Below are positions 28,903 to 37,743 of a DNA stretch of 46,517 nucleotides, piece after piece. The notes beneath the pieces are model-generated. The model ran no database searches, was not told the DNA's origin, and saw nothing but the letters and a program-made list of their open reading frames with translations. The stretch spans positions 1 through 46,517 of the forward strand of contig NZ_PPRC01000022.1 in assembly GCF_002902565.1 (NCBI RefSeq). The letters are read 5' to 3'. Each line of letters begins with the position of its first letter. Position 1 is the first letter of the stretch. The translations under genes were made by a program, and so were the position numbers. The stretch comes from Staphylococcus petrasii. GTDB lineage: Bacteria > Bacillota > Bacilli > Staphylococcales > Staphylococcaceae.

Positions 28903-28982
28903 TATAAGACTACAGGTTTAAGCCTTTCCCGCAAGAAAGCGTCGCAACAAAATGAGTAACATTCATCTAAGAACATCTTTAC
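28830..28982. repeat. Degenerate tandem duplication, 78-base period
   Basis: The right half of the preceding element, starting GACTACAGG at 28830, is repeated in decayed form starting GACTACAGG at 28908. Shared landmarks are GAAAGCG, GAGTAA, CATCTA(A) and AAGAAC in the same order. Confidence 0.65.
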
Positions 28983-29041
28983 AAGATCACGACTCTACCT
29001 AGCCTCTACTAGTAAATAAAGAAAGACTTAAATATAAACTT

Positions 29042-29078
29042 AGCCCCTTCATAACATTTGGTTATGAAGGGGCTTTTT
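29042..29078 (+). terminator. Strong hairpin between the repeat region and the hydrolase gene
   Basis: A perfect 14-bp stem (29042-29055 with 29061-29074) is followed on the plus strand by TTTTT. It lies just past the stop of the minus-strand LysM-CHAP gene and may serve both strands, though the T run favours a plus-strand transcript from the repeat region. Confidence 0.85.
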
Positions 29079-29087
29079 AAAACAAAA

Positions 29088-29915
29088 TTAATGAATATAA
29101 TTATAACTTGAAACTGATGATGCAGGAATAATACGTGTATTTGTATTATAAGGTCCATTTAAATAGTTCATCTCAGAAACTAGAATACTTCCATCTGCAT
29201 TCACACGTTCTACATATGCCACATGTCCGTAGAAGCCATCAGTAGATTGCATAATTGAACCAACTGTAGCCACGTGGTTAACTAAATAACCATCTTGTGC
29301 AGCATTACCTGCCCAGAATTTTGCATCAGACCAATATGTACTAATAGGTAAGCCAGCTTGTGCACGACGATTAAACACATACCATGTACATTGTCCACTT
29401 GTATATAAATTTTGATGACTATATGTAGGAGAAGTATAACCATTTCCGCCATTACTTGTAGCAGCCTTAGGAGTAGCTGTAGAAGTAGTAGCATTACCAC
29501 TAGGAATTTTTAGTTGTTGGTTTGGCATAATTAAATATCCAGATAAATTATTAGCTTTCATAAGGGCATTTACAGAAACGCCATATTTTTTAGCAATACT
29601 AGAAAGAGAATCGCCTGATTTCACTGTATAAACTGATGATGACGTAGAAGTAGTATTTGAACTTGAATTTGAAGCGCTTGAACTATTTGTAGCACTTGAA
29701 CCACCAATTGTAAGTACTTGACCAGGGAAAATAATATTATTAGAAAGATTATTATTTTGTTTGATACTATCTACTGATGTATTGTATTTTTTAGCGATAC
29801 TCCATAAAGATTCGCCAGCTTGGACAGTGTGTTGTGTCGACGCTTCAGCGTTATGATGAGAAAATAATGCGACGGCCCCAGATGCAACTGAAACTGCGAA
29901 TGCTAACTTTTTCAA
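29088..29915 (-). CDS. Secreted cell wall hydrolase with two LysM domains and a CHAP domain
   Basis: A 275-aa secreted peptidoglycan hydrolase of the Sle1/SsaA group. A signal peptide ends at AEA (residue 25). LysM domains at about 28-71 and 95-138 bind peptidoglycan. A Ser/Asn/Thr-rich linker separates them, and a C-terminal CHAP domain (about 160-275) has catalytic Cys176 (SGQCTWYV), His231 (GHVAYV) and Glu248/Asn250. The CHAP domain would cleave amide or peptide bonds in the cell wall. It has two LysM repeats against three in Sle1. GGAGG precedes the start. No clear WalR box was found upstream. Confidence 0.92.
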   Translation of the reverse strand: MKKLAFAVSVASGAVALFSHHNAEASTQHTVQAGESLWSIAKKYNTSVDSIKQNNNLSNNIIFPGQVLTIGGSSATNSSSASNSSSNTTSTSSSVYTVKSGDSLSSIAKKYGVSVNALMKANNLSGYLIMPNQQLKIPSGNATTSTATPKAATSNGGNGYTSPTYSHQNLYTSGQCTWYVFNRRAQAGLPISTYWSDAKFWAGNAAQDGYLVNHVATVGSIMQSTDGFYGHVAYVERVNADGSILVSEMNYLNGPYNTNTRIIPASSVSSYNYIH

Positions 29916-30352
29916 ACTTGATATCCTCCTTGAGTCCTGATAGTTTATTAAAAATATAATTAGTTTACTTAATACTCATAAATTCATTCATATATCACGT
30001 AAATATGTTATCAAAAATTTGAACTAGTTTGGGCGTTGTTATTATCTTGTAATATTATTAACATTTGACTTGTTTTTTGTAAAAATGGCTCATCCATTGA
30101 CACGCTTAAGTTTAAAGCCTATGTAATAATATATATTTTTTATAAAAGAAGAAAATTGTAACATTTCTTATTCATGTAACTTCCAAATTTTACAATTAAA
30201 TAGATGAAAATATGTATATTAGTGTTAAAACATAGCTGATTTGAGGAAGAGAGATATATAAGAAAATGGATTGAAACTTTTAAAATTTAATTATCATAAG
30301 TTACAATCAAAATAATAGAGTAAATAAAATTGATTGGAGAGAGGTTAGATAT
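29916..30352. other. 437-base divergent intergenic region
   Basis: An AT-rich gap between the hydrolase (minus) and the BI-1-like gene (plus). Two TGTAAC hexamers lie 18 bases apart near 30157-30181. No terminator, small gene or known riboswitch was recognised. Its length suggests long leaders or extra regulation. Confidence 0.5.
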
Positions 30353-31030
30353 ATGGCGCATTCTTCAAATGCTTCTCAGCAAAACACTTCTGAAAATAAA
30401 CAAAAACAAAAAGCACACGATAATCAACACTCTCATGCTTATTCCAAAGTTTGGCTCTTTTTCACATACTATTGGATTATTTTTGGAATAGGTTGCTATT
30501 TTGGACAATATTTACCAATGGAATGGAGAAAACCATTATCGATCGCTTTATTTGTGATTATTTTAGCCACATTATTTATTAAACGTGCACGTAAATATGG
30601 GTTAATTATTTCTCATATTTATGCTATTATCGTCGGCTTATTATCCTACGCCACTTTTACAGCATACATGCAGAATTTAGGTGCAGAAGTATTTTATAAA
30701 AATATTTTACTAGCAATAGGTGCATTCATTGTATTTGGTATTTTAGGTTACTTCATTATTAATGATGCTTCTAGTTTAGGAAAGTATTTATTTGTAGCCC
30801 TTATTGCACTTGTTATTGGTGGATTAATTGGAATATTTGTACATAATCCAATTTACCACACTGTCATTACAATTATTGGTTTAATTCTATTCTTGCTATA
30901 TACCTTATATGACTTTAATAGAATGAAAAGGGGTAATTTTACTCCTCGAGAGATGGGTTTCAACCTCTTTATTAACTTATTAAATATTATTAAAGATGTG
31001 TTAAGGTTAGCAAATCGCTTTAAAAACTAA
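30353..31030 (+). CDS. Bax inhibitor-1 (BI-1/YccA) family membrane protein
   Basis: A 225-aa protein with a polar, Gln/His/Asn-rich N-terminal tail of about 30 residues and seven membrane helices. The end (LYTLYDFNRMKRG, then FNLFINLLNIIKDVLRLA) fits the BI-1 family pattern, in which a conserved aspartate lies in the last helices. Bacterial members are linked to calcium or proton leak or to protease modulation; the role here is unknown. GAGAGAGG precedes the ATG. The N-terminal tail is longer than in compact homologues. Confidence 0.75.
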   Translation: MAHSSNASQQNTSENKQKQKAHDNQHSHAYSKVWLFFTYYWIIFGIGCYFGQYLPMEWRKPLSIALFVIILATLFIKRARKYGLIISHIYAIIVGLLSYATFTAYMQNLGAEVFYKNILLAIGAFIVFGILGYFIINDASSLGKYLFVALIALVIGGLIGIFVHNPIYHTVITIIGLILFLLYTLYDFNRMKRGNFTPREMGFNLFINLLNIIKDVLRLANRFKN

Positions 31031-31351
31031 AATTTAAAAGATATAATATTTTATTATATGTCAAAGATGTTGACGGATTGTTTTCAATCATTTCAATTTT
31101 GTAGAGTAATCATTTTATGATGACAAGTTACTTTATATATTTGTAAGAATTGAGGGCAATTAACGTGACATCTTTTTTTAACTTTTTTGAATTTCAATTT
31201 AATAAGAAATTAAAATTAATTTATATATAAGTGTACTTTTGATTTAGTATTAATGTTGTGGTAGATTTACATTTAAACACTAAATTGATGTTATTAAGGA
31301 CGTAAATTAATCAAAAGAGTAAAGCTATCAAGAAAAGAAAGAGGTGAAGAT
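31031..31351. other. 321-base intergenic region upstream of rbf
   Basis: AT-rich, no reading frame of note and no clear terminator for the preceding gene. It should hold the rbf promoter; several TATAAT-like boxes prevent a single choice. The rbf ribosome binding site GAGGTGA is at about 31341. Confidence 0.5.
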
Positions 31352-33511
31352 ATGTCCAGTGCTTATTTCCACTTATTAACGAAACATGAATATAACATGA
31401 CACGTTGCCAAGATGGGAGTATTCTTCTTTTTCCAATAGAAGGTCAATTAAAAGTAAAACATTTTACTAAGTTGATTACTGTAGAAAATGAGATTTATAT
31501 CATTAACAACTCAGATATCTTTTCTATTAGAGAAAATACTAAAACACTGATGCTATATATATCGAGCGATTGGTTTAGAGAACAAGGGTATAAATTCTTC
31601 GACTATAAGTATTCCACGAATTTAGTAAAATCGATGAATGCCATAAAACGTTCTTTATTACAAATAGCAGATAATTATTTAAAAAATGCGACGACGTCAG
31701 AGGACACTCAACCTATTGTAGATATCGTTAATATTATTGGTAAACAAGGAAGTATTGAAAAAAACATTGCGAATAATCAATATAATTTCTCATACTATGG
31801 CGAATTAAGTGAAGTATTGGAATATATCAACAACAATATAACTGAAAAGTTAACCTTAAAAGATATATCCTCTAAATTATTTACATCTAAATCTAATCTG
31901 TCAGCGCAGTTTAATCAATTATTAAATATAGGCTTTAAAACATATGTCGACACTCTTAAAATAGCTAACTCTTTTGAATTATTATTAACAACTAATGACA
32001 CTATTAGTTTAATTAGTGAAAAAGTCGGTTTTAGTAACGCTTCTAGCTACTCTAAAACATTTAAAAGTTATATTGGTGTTACACCAAATGAATATCGTTC
32101 GTGTAGTAAATATGAAAAATCAATTATCATGGATTATGAACATCAAATTGATGATAGTCTAAAAAATATAGAAAATATTATTAGATTAAAACAACAATAT
32201 TATGATCAAAAAATTGAACATAAAATATATGTAGATTCTAAAATTGATACAAAAGTAAATCCTTATTATTTAGTAGTTCAAGTTAATAATATTGAAGAAT
32301 TGAAATTGTTATTTTTAGAAGATTTTGCTAAACCTCTTTTTCATAATGACTCTACATTAATGTTTTATCTAAGAATTAACATGCGAGATATTAAAGAAAA
32401 ACTTACAGTCAATGAACGCCAGCAACTTTTTGAATATATTATAAAAAATAATCTAAATGTCACTTTTAAATTAGAGGATTTAAACTTAGTTGATTTCCTA
32501 GAATCTAATTACGAAGATGTAATGACTCACTTTACAGCGCAAAATGTAGATATAAATAATACGCAACAACTTGGGTTAGTATTTGACTTAGAAGATATTG
32601 ATTTAAAAGCGATTTACCGCGTGATTTTAAAAATCCAACATAAAACAAATCGATTTACCTTTGAATTAGAAATCAGTAAATTGCTTAATGATCCCGTTCT
32701 CTTTAAAACATTAGAATCACAAATAAAAAGAATCAATTTTGAGTTTTTATATATTGATAATGCAAAATTAAAAATGCCTTACTTAATTGAACAACATGAT
32801 CGATTATTGGTTAAGAACATTTTACGCTATCAGAATATACGAGAAATTTTAAAACAAATTGATTTAGAAGAACAAAAAATTATATTTTTAAATTTTGAAA
32901 ATCATAATTTTATCGATAATATGAATAATGATCTCAATAATAGTGCGCCTCTTTTAATGGAAACCATTATTAAAACTGCATGCTATTTCAATGGAATCGG
33001 TTTTAATTTCAAACAACATCCACGCTTATTTAATGCACTTCATTTATTTGATGAGAATGGCTTTAAATCTATACTGGGCACAATGATTGATCAGATTATC
33101 ATGATGACTAACCAGCCTAAATATGTTAAAGATAATTATATTATTACTGAGGAAAAGGATTACTATACTGTTTTTGTATATGATTGGCGTGTATCTGAAA
33201 GTGAATCCATCGATATGAACTATGATCGAGCGGACGTTTATATAGATTTCAAAGAAGATCAAGTAAAAAGAACGTATTTAGTTAAAATACAAAAAATTGA
33301 TAATTACCATGGAAATATTAATAATGTGATATCAAAAGATATTAGAGATAAATATGATTGGTCGAATACATTCCTAAAACGAATGGATCAACTCATGCAT
33401 CCTTCATATAAAATTAGAGAGCATAACTTTAAAAATGAACCATTAAAAATAAAACTAAATTATAATTCCTTATATGTTATTAAAGTTTTTAAAAACAAAA
33501 AGATTAAATAA
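31352..33511 (+). CDS. rbf: AraC-family biofilm regulator Rbf
   Basis: A 719-aa regulator with an AraC/XylS double helix-turn-helix at about residues 158-262 (LTLKDISSKLFTSKSNLSAQ and ISEKVGFSNASSYSKTFKSY, then GVTPNEYR). The long C-terminal part is a degenerate glycosidase-like region seen in this family. In S. aureus and S. epidermidis Rbf promotes biofilm formation, in part by raising sarX and hence ica expression. Size, domain order and the sarX neighbour support the name. AAGAGGTGA precedes the ATG. Confidence 0.9.
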   Translation: MSSAYFHLLTKHEYNMTRCQDGSILLFPIEGQLKVKHFTKLITVENEIYIINNSDIFSIRENTKTLMLYISSDWFREQGYKFFDYKYSTNLVKSMNAIKRSLLQIADNYLKNATTSEDTQPIVDIVNIIGKQGSIEKNIANNQYNFSYYGELSEVLEYINNNITEKLTLKDISSKLFTSKSNLSAQFNQLLNIGFKTYVDTLKIANSFELLLTTNDTISLISEKVGFSNASSYSKTFKSYIGVTPNEYRSCSKYEKSIIMDYEHQIDDSLKNIENIIRLKQQYYDQKIEHKIYVDSKIDTKVNPYYLVVQVNNIEELKLLFLEDFAKPLFHNDSTLMFYLRINMRDIKEKLTVNERQQLFEYIIKNNLNVTFKLEDLNLVDFLESNYEDVMTHFTAQNVDINNTQQLGLVFDLEDIDLKAIYRVILKIQHKTNRFTFELEISKLLNDPVLFKTLESQIKRINFEFLYIDNAKLKMPYLIEQHDRLLVKNILRYQNIREILKQIDLEEQKIIFLNFENHNFIDNMNNDLNNSAPLLMETIIKTACYFNGIGFNFKQHPRLFNALHLFDENGFKSILGTMIDQIIMMTNQPKYVKDNYIITEEKDYYTVFVYDWRVSESESIDMNYDRADVYIDFKEDQVKRTYLVKIQKIDNYHGNINNVISKDIRDKYDWSNTFLKRMDQLMHPSYKIREHNFKNEPLKIKLNYNSLYVIKVFKNKKIK

Positions 33512-33580
33512 TAAAATATGTTGTACAACAATATTTAAGTTTGTTAGTAAATTTAACAAAAATTTCAAAACAAATGAAAA

Positions 33581-33640
33581 GGACAGGCCTCCAAATTTAA
33601 AGGATAATATAAGATGAGTTGTCCGCTTATATTTGGAGGT
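33581..33640 (+). promoter_or_regulatory. sarX leader hairpin that can mask the Shine-Dalgarno sequence
   Basis: CCTCCAAAT (33588-33596) is a perfect 9-base complement of ATTTGGAGG (33631-33639), which holds the sarX ribosome binding site. GGACA (33581-33585) can pair with TGTCC (33620-33624), crossing the first pairing. This order suits a switch or pseudoknot. Confidence 0.65.
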
Positions 33641-33650
33641 GCAAGAAGCA

Positions 33651-34010
33651 TTGAATAATGACAAACTGAATAAATTGCTAGAATTCTATAAACAATATAA
33701 AGCATTGTCAGAATATATAGATAAACAATATAAGTTGACATTAAATGATTTAGCTTTATTAAAACTAGCTCATGAACATATCGCAGAAGATCAAATGTTA
33801 ATGCAATCATTCTTAAAAATTGCAATTGACGAGTTAGATTTGAGTAGAACTAAATTATTAGTTTCAATTCGCAGACTTATAGAAAAAGAAAGATTAAGTA
33901 AGGTACGTTCTACAGAAGATGAGCGTAAAATTTTTATCTACATGGATAAAAAGAATATTGAAAAATTTAATGCTTTATTTGAAGATGTTGAAGAATTTTT
34001 AGATATTTAA
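33651..34010 (+). CDS. sarX: SarA-family transcriptional regulator SarX
   Basis: A winged-helix regulator of the SarA family, 119 aa when started at the TTG at 33651, the same length as S. aureus SarX. The core [20 protein letters not shown] and DERKIFIYM holds the recognition helix and wing. GGAGGTG ends nine bases before this TTG; an earlier in-frame TTG at 33633 lies inside the ribosome binding site and is rejected. SarX influences agr and ica expression and follows its activator gene rbf, 139 bases away. Confidence 0.92.
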   Translation: MNNDKLNKLLEFYKQYKALSEYIDKQYKLTLNDLALLKLAHEHIAEDQMLMQSFLKIAIDELDLSRTKLLVSIRRLIEKERLSKVRSTEDERKIFIYMDKKNIEKFNALFEDVEEFLDI

Positions 34011-34023
34011 TCTAAGAGATGGG

Positions 34024-34061
34024 AAATACTGACGGTCATGGCGCTTTGTCAGTATTTTTTA
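34024..34061 (+). terminator. Terminator after sarX
   Basis: A perfect 10-bp stem (34024-34033 with 34048-34057) followed by T residues. Confidence 0.9.
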
Positions 34062-34173
34062 TTTTCAAAAAAAGTAACGAAACAGTTAATTACGACATGA
34101 TACGCCTACTTTAGACAACACTAAAGTAATACTATATAATAAGGATTATTGAGTATGAAAGTGAGATGACATT

Positions 34174-34890
34174 ATGGGACGTAAATGGAACAATATTAAA
34201 GAGAAAAAAGCCCAAAAAGATAAAAATACAAGTAGAATATATGCTAAATTCGGTAAAGAAATCTATGTAGCTGCAAAATCAGGTGAGCCTGATCCAGAAT
34301 CTAACCAAGCACTACGTTTAGTACTTGAAAGAGCTAAAACTTACTCTGTACCAAACCATATTATCGATAGAGCAATTGATAAAGCAAAAGGTGCTGGCGA
34401 CGAGAACTACGATCACTTACGTTACGAAGGTTTCGGTCCAAGTGGCTCAATGTTAATCGTTGACGCATTAACAAATAACGTAAACCGTACTGCATCAGAC
34501 GTAAGAGCAGCATTCGGTAAAAACGGCGGAAACATGGGTGTATCTGGCTCAGTAGCTTACATGTTCGACCATACTGCTACATTTGGTATTGAAGGCAAAT
34601 CAGCAGACGACGTTCTTGAAGCGTTAATGGAACAAGACGTAGACGTAAGAGACGTTGTAGAAGACGGCGACTTAACAATCGTATACGCTGAACCAGATCA
34701 ATTTGCACAAGTACAAGACGCTTTACGTCAAACAGGCGTTGAAGACTTCAAGATTGCAGAATTTGAAATGTTACCACAAACAGATATTGAATTATCTGAA
34801 GAAGACCAAGCTACATTTGAAAAATTAATCGACGCACTTGAAGATTTAGAAGACGTGCAAAACGTATTCCATAACGTGGACTTAAAATAA
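34174..34890 (+). CDS. yebC: YebC/PmpR family protein
   Basis: A 238-aa protein of the YebC family, full length and with the invariant start [13 protein letters not shown]. The family has been described both as DNA-binding regulators and as factors that relieve ribosome stalling. Typical segments [20 protein letters not shown] and [18 protein letters not shown] are intact. Its stop codon shares one base with the start of the next gene (TAATG), so translation is coupled. Confidence 0.93.
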   Translation: MGRKWNNIKEKKAQKDKNTSRIYAKFGKEIYVAAKSGEPDPESNQALRLVLERAKTYSVPNHIIDRAIDKAKGAGDENYDHLRYEGFGPSGSMLIVDALTNNVNRTASDVRAAFGKNGGNMGVSGSVAYMFDHTATFGIEGKSADDVLEALMEQDVDVRDVVEDGDLTIVYAEPDQFAQVQDALRQTGVEDFKIAEFEMLPQTDIELSEEDQATFEKLIDALEDLEDVQNVFHNVDLK

Positions 34891-35372
34891 TGGATGCAAA
34901 CGCAGAATATTGGATAAAGCATCTTAACCTTACGCCACACCCAGAAGGTGGCTATTATAAAGAAACCATGCGAGAACATATGAGTAACTCAGAAAGAGCA
35001 CCATTCAGTAGCATCTATTTCCTACTGAACACAGGCGATATCTCACACTTCCATCGCATCGATGCCGATGAAGTATGGTATTATCACGCAGGCGCACCAT
35101 TAACGATTCATATGGTTACACCAGACGGTGATTATCAAACTGCACAATTAGGGCCTTTTTTGGAAAAGGGGAATGTATTGCAACACCTCGTGCCAAAAGG
35201 TACCATCTTCGCCTCAAGCCTAACCCACACAGAAGGTTATAGCTTAGTAGGGTGTATGTGCCAGCCAGCATTTGAATTTAACCACTTCGAGTTATTCACG
35301 CAAGACGAGTTACATCATATGTACCCCGAACATAAAGAAATTATCCAACGCTACGCTTTACCACACAAATAA
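34890..35372 (+). CDS. Cupin superfamily DUF985 protein
   Basis: A 160-aa single-domain cupin of the DUF985 family. The features are NLTPHPEGGYYKET near the start, FHRIDADEVWYYHAG for the first cupin motif and a C-terminal VGCMCQPAFEFNHFELF. It probably binds a metal or a small sugar-like ligand; the reaction is unknown. It overlaps yebC by one base and has no separate ribosome binding site of note, so it depends on coupling. Confidence 0.87.
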   Translation: MDANAEYWIKHLNLTPHPEGGYYKETMREHMSNSERAPFSSIYFLLNTGDISHFHRIDADEVWYYHAGAPLTIHMVTPDGDYQTAQLGPFLEKGNVLQHLVPKGTIFASSLTHTEGYSLVGCMCQPAFEFNHFELFTQDELHHMYPEHKEIIQRYALPHK

Positions 35373-35440
35373 GCTACACCGAGCACCCACCACTCACCCC
35401 CAAAAGGGCGCGAGTGAGTGGCGCGTGTCTCCGTGTAGCT
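35371..35440. terminator. Branched bidirectional terminator
   Basis: An outer stem AGCTACAC/GTGTAGCT (35372-35379 with 35433-35440) encloses CCACTCAC/GTGAGTGG (35390-35397 with 35414-35421). It is unusually GC-rich for this genome and separates two convergent genes. Confidence 0.8.
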
Positions 35441-35460
35441 TTCTTACATTAACAAGCCTA

Positions 35461-36564
35461 TCAATCCGCACTACCCAATAATTCATTCGCCAATTCCACA
35501 ACATATTCTAACTCCGCCCATTGCTCTTCTTCAGTAAGGCGGTTACCTTCTTCAGTAGAGGCGAATCCACATTGCGGACTAATACAAATATGGTCTAAAT
35601 CCACATACTGTTGTGCCTCTTTGACACGTTGCTTAATTAATTCCTTATCTTCAAGTTCCGACGTTTTCGATGTAATTAAACCAAGTACGGCATACGCCTC
35701 TTTATTAAAATAACGTAAAGGTTCGAAATCGCCCGAACGATCATCATCATATTCTAAGAAGAAACCATGCAAGTGTTCTTTAAACAAATACGGCGCAATG
35801 GCTTCGTAACCACCTGAAATCGCCCACGTAGATTGGTAATTACCACGACAAATATGTGTCGTTAAAACTAAATCATCTGGTAAACCGTCTACTGCCTCAT
35901 TAATTACCTTATACGCTAGTTCTCTAGCTTGTACTTTTTCTTCATCTGTACGTTGACGTCCACGTACTTTTTGAGTGCCTTCAGTTAATCCTGCCCAATA
36001 CACATCATCGATTTGGATGTAACGTGCACCTAAATCATAAAATTTTTGTAAAGATTGGTGATATACTTTAGCGATATCATGCGCAAAGTCTTCAATATTA
36101 GGATAAACCTCTTCATTTAATATATTAGGATGGAATAATTGGTTAGGACTAGGAATGGATACCTTTGCTGTAGCGCGTCCATCTACTTTGTCATATAAAA
36201 ATTTAAAATGCTCAAAGTGGGGATGTTGAGGGTTATAGCTCACTTTATCAACGACTCTAACATTATGAGGACGTGTTTCTACACCTTCAAATTCTAAACC
36301 GTGTTCAGGTGTATAACCTTCTACGCCGTTAATATTTTCTAAGAAATCAAAGTGCCACCAACTACGACGGAATTCGCCATCAGTTATACTATGTAAGCCA
36401 ATTTCAATTTGTTTTTCAATAATACGTTCAATTTCTTCATTTTCAATTTGTGTTAATTCTTCTTGAGAAATTTCATTATTGTTAAATTTAGCGCGTGCCT
36501 CTTTTAAACGTTGAGGACGTAAAAGACTTCCTACGTGATCAGCTCGAAATGGTCTAATTGACAT
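35461..36564 (-). CDS. MetE-like cobalamin-independent methionine synthase C-terminal domain protein
   Basis: A 367-aa protein equal to the catalytic C-terminal domain of MetE (YxjG/YxjH-like group). It starts with FRADHVGSLLRP, has IQIDDVYWAGL and the probable zinc ligands in LTTHICRGN and CISPQCGFAS. It likely transfers a methyl group to homocysteine or a related thiol, but the methyl donor is unknown because the folate-binding N-terminal half of MetE is absent. AAAGGAG lies eight bases upstream of the ATG at 36564. No SAM riboswitch or T-box precedes it. Confidence 0.85.
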   Translation of the reverse strand: MSIRPFRADHVGSLLRPQRLKEARAKFNNNEISQEELTQIENEEIERIIEKQIEIGLHSITDGEFRRSWWHFDFLENINGVEGYTPEHGLEFEGVETRPHNVRVVDKVSYNPQHPHFEHFKFLYDKVDGRATAKVSIPSPNQLFHPNILNEEVYPNIEDFAHDIAKVYHQSLQKFYDLGARYIQIDDVYWAGLTEGTQKVRGRQRTDEEKVQARELAYKVINEAVDGLPDDLVLTTHICRGNYQSTWAISGGYEAIAPYLFKEHLHGFFLEYDDDRSGDFEPLRYFNKEAYAVLGLITSKTSELEDKELIKQRVKEAQQYVDLDHICISPQCGFASTEEGNRLTEEEQWAELEYVVELANELLGSAD

Positions 36565-36782
36565 ATACAAAACTCCTTTACACTCTATTTAGAATTTTCT
36601 AACAATTTAAAATAAAGTTATCAAATACGAGTATTTTTGTCAATTTTCCCTAAAAGATTAATAGATGTAGTAAAATAAATATGAAAAATTAATGACTATA
36701 TGTGCGAATTGCAATTACATACGACTTAAGATGACATCACTAGGTCAGTTTAATATAATAATGACAAGGAGTTGGTGGCTTT

Positions 36783-37421
36783 ATGAAAATAAAATACATA
36801 GATAAACGTCACTGGCGTCGCCTTATTGAACGTGATTACATAGAGGTTAAGGTAAATAATAATAGATTTAAGGGTATTATTGGCTTTGTCACGATGAGGA
36901 AGGTTCGTGAACCTTTAGAGGTGACGGTAGTAGGCCAGGATATAGTTGTAGCTAAAGACAACTATCAATGGTTACAAATCTTGCCGGAGAAGAAACGCTA
37001 TAGTATTACTGCAATGTTTGATGATAAAGGTCAACCATTGGAATACTATTTTGATATTAATATTAAAAATATTACGCAAAAAGGGAATGCGAGAACATTA
37101 GACTTATTTCTAGATGTTTTAGTCTTACCCTCCACAGGCGAATATGAACTCGTAGATGAAGATGATTTAGCATTGGCTTTGAAAAATGGACAGATTACTA
37201 GAAAACAATATCATGAAGCCTATATGATTGCGCATCAATTGATGATTGAAATCAGTGAGAACTTTTCAGAAGTTAATCAGCGTATTATGTATTGTTACAA
37301 CAAGATGGTGGGCAAACTGAATAAGCCAAACAAACCAAACAAACCACATAAACCAAGTAAAACAAACCATCATAAAACGTATAAGCATCATATGAAACAA
37401 AGCAAATCTCATCCTAAATAG
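36783..37421 (+). CDS. DUF402 family protein with lysine/proline-rich tail
   Basis: A 212-aa protein. Residues 1 to about 170 resemble the DUF402 family (YYFDINIKN, LDLFLDVLVLP, LVDEDDLALAL, then ITRKQYHEA), some members of which are nucleoside tri/diphosphatases. The last 35 residues are repeats of NKP/HKP followed by Lys/His-rich sequence, unlike the compact family members I know. AAGGAG precedes the ATG. The tail runs directly into the unusual CpG-rich tract, and the same frame stays open for 72 codons past the TAG. Confidence 0.75.
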   Translation: MKIKYIDKRHWRRLIERDYIEVKVNNNRFKGIIGFVTMRKVREPLEVTVVGQDIVVAKDNYQWLQILPEKKRYSITAMFDDKGQPLEYYFDINIKNITQKGNARTLDLFLDVLVLPSTGEYELVDEDDLALALKNGQITRKQYHEAYMIAHQLMIEISENFSEVNQRIMYCYNKMVGKLNKPNKPNKPHKPSKTNHHKTYKHHMKQSKSHPK

Positions 37422-37620
37422 CGCACGCACATCGCGCATAGCACATGTCGCACGTCGCACAGCACGTTACACATCACATGTGGCATATCCGTGCATAGCA
37501 CACGCGCTTCATACGTCGCATTTCGCAATTGGCACGGAACAACATCGCACGTAGCGCATTGCCCATCATACGCATCGCGCATCCGAACACCATATATCGC
37601 GCGTCTATGTGTTCCATGTG
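37421..37620. repeat. CpG-rich degenerate short repeat tract
   Basis: About 200 bases built of imperfect CGCAC/CGCAT/GCACA words: roughly ten CGCA words and about 25 CpG steps, against very few in nearby intergenic DNA. Spacing is irregular, so it is not a CRISPR array or a clean tandem repeat. Function unknown. Confidence 0.8.
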
Positions 37621-37743
37621 TATTCCATGCAACATCTTAAGTGTCGTTTACAGCATTAGTTTAATTAGTATAAATGACCTTCACTATCAATTATCTTAAC
37701 AGTCATAGCCATATTCGTGGATAAACAGAAGTAGGGGGAAGCT

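Noticed and set aside
29916..30352. WalR box upstream of the LysM-CHAP gene
   Set aside because: TGTAAC hexamers near 30157-30181 are 18 bases apart rather than 11, and too far from the gene to support the call.
36571..36782. SAM riboswitch or T-box upstream of the MetE-like gene
   Set aside because: The gap is short and AT-rich with no matching core motifs or terminator.
37266..37460. Minus-strand 64-codon frame rich in Phe, Met and Trp
   Set aside because: It is the complement of the NKP-repeat tail and the CpG tract, with no ribosome binding site.
37421..37620. CRISPR-like array
   Set aside because: No repeat of fixed length and no regular spacers; the short words are irregular and no cas gene is near.
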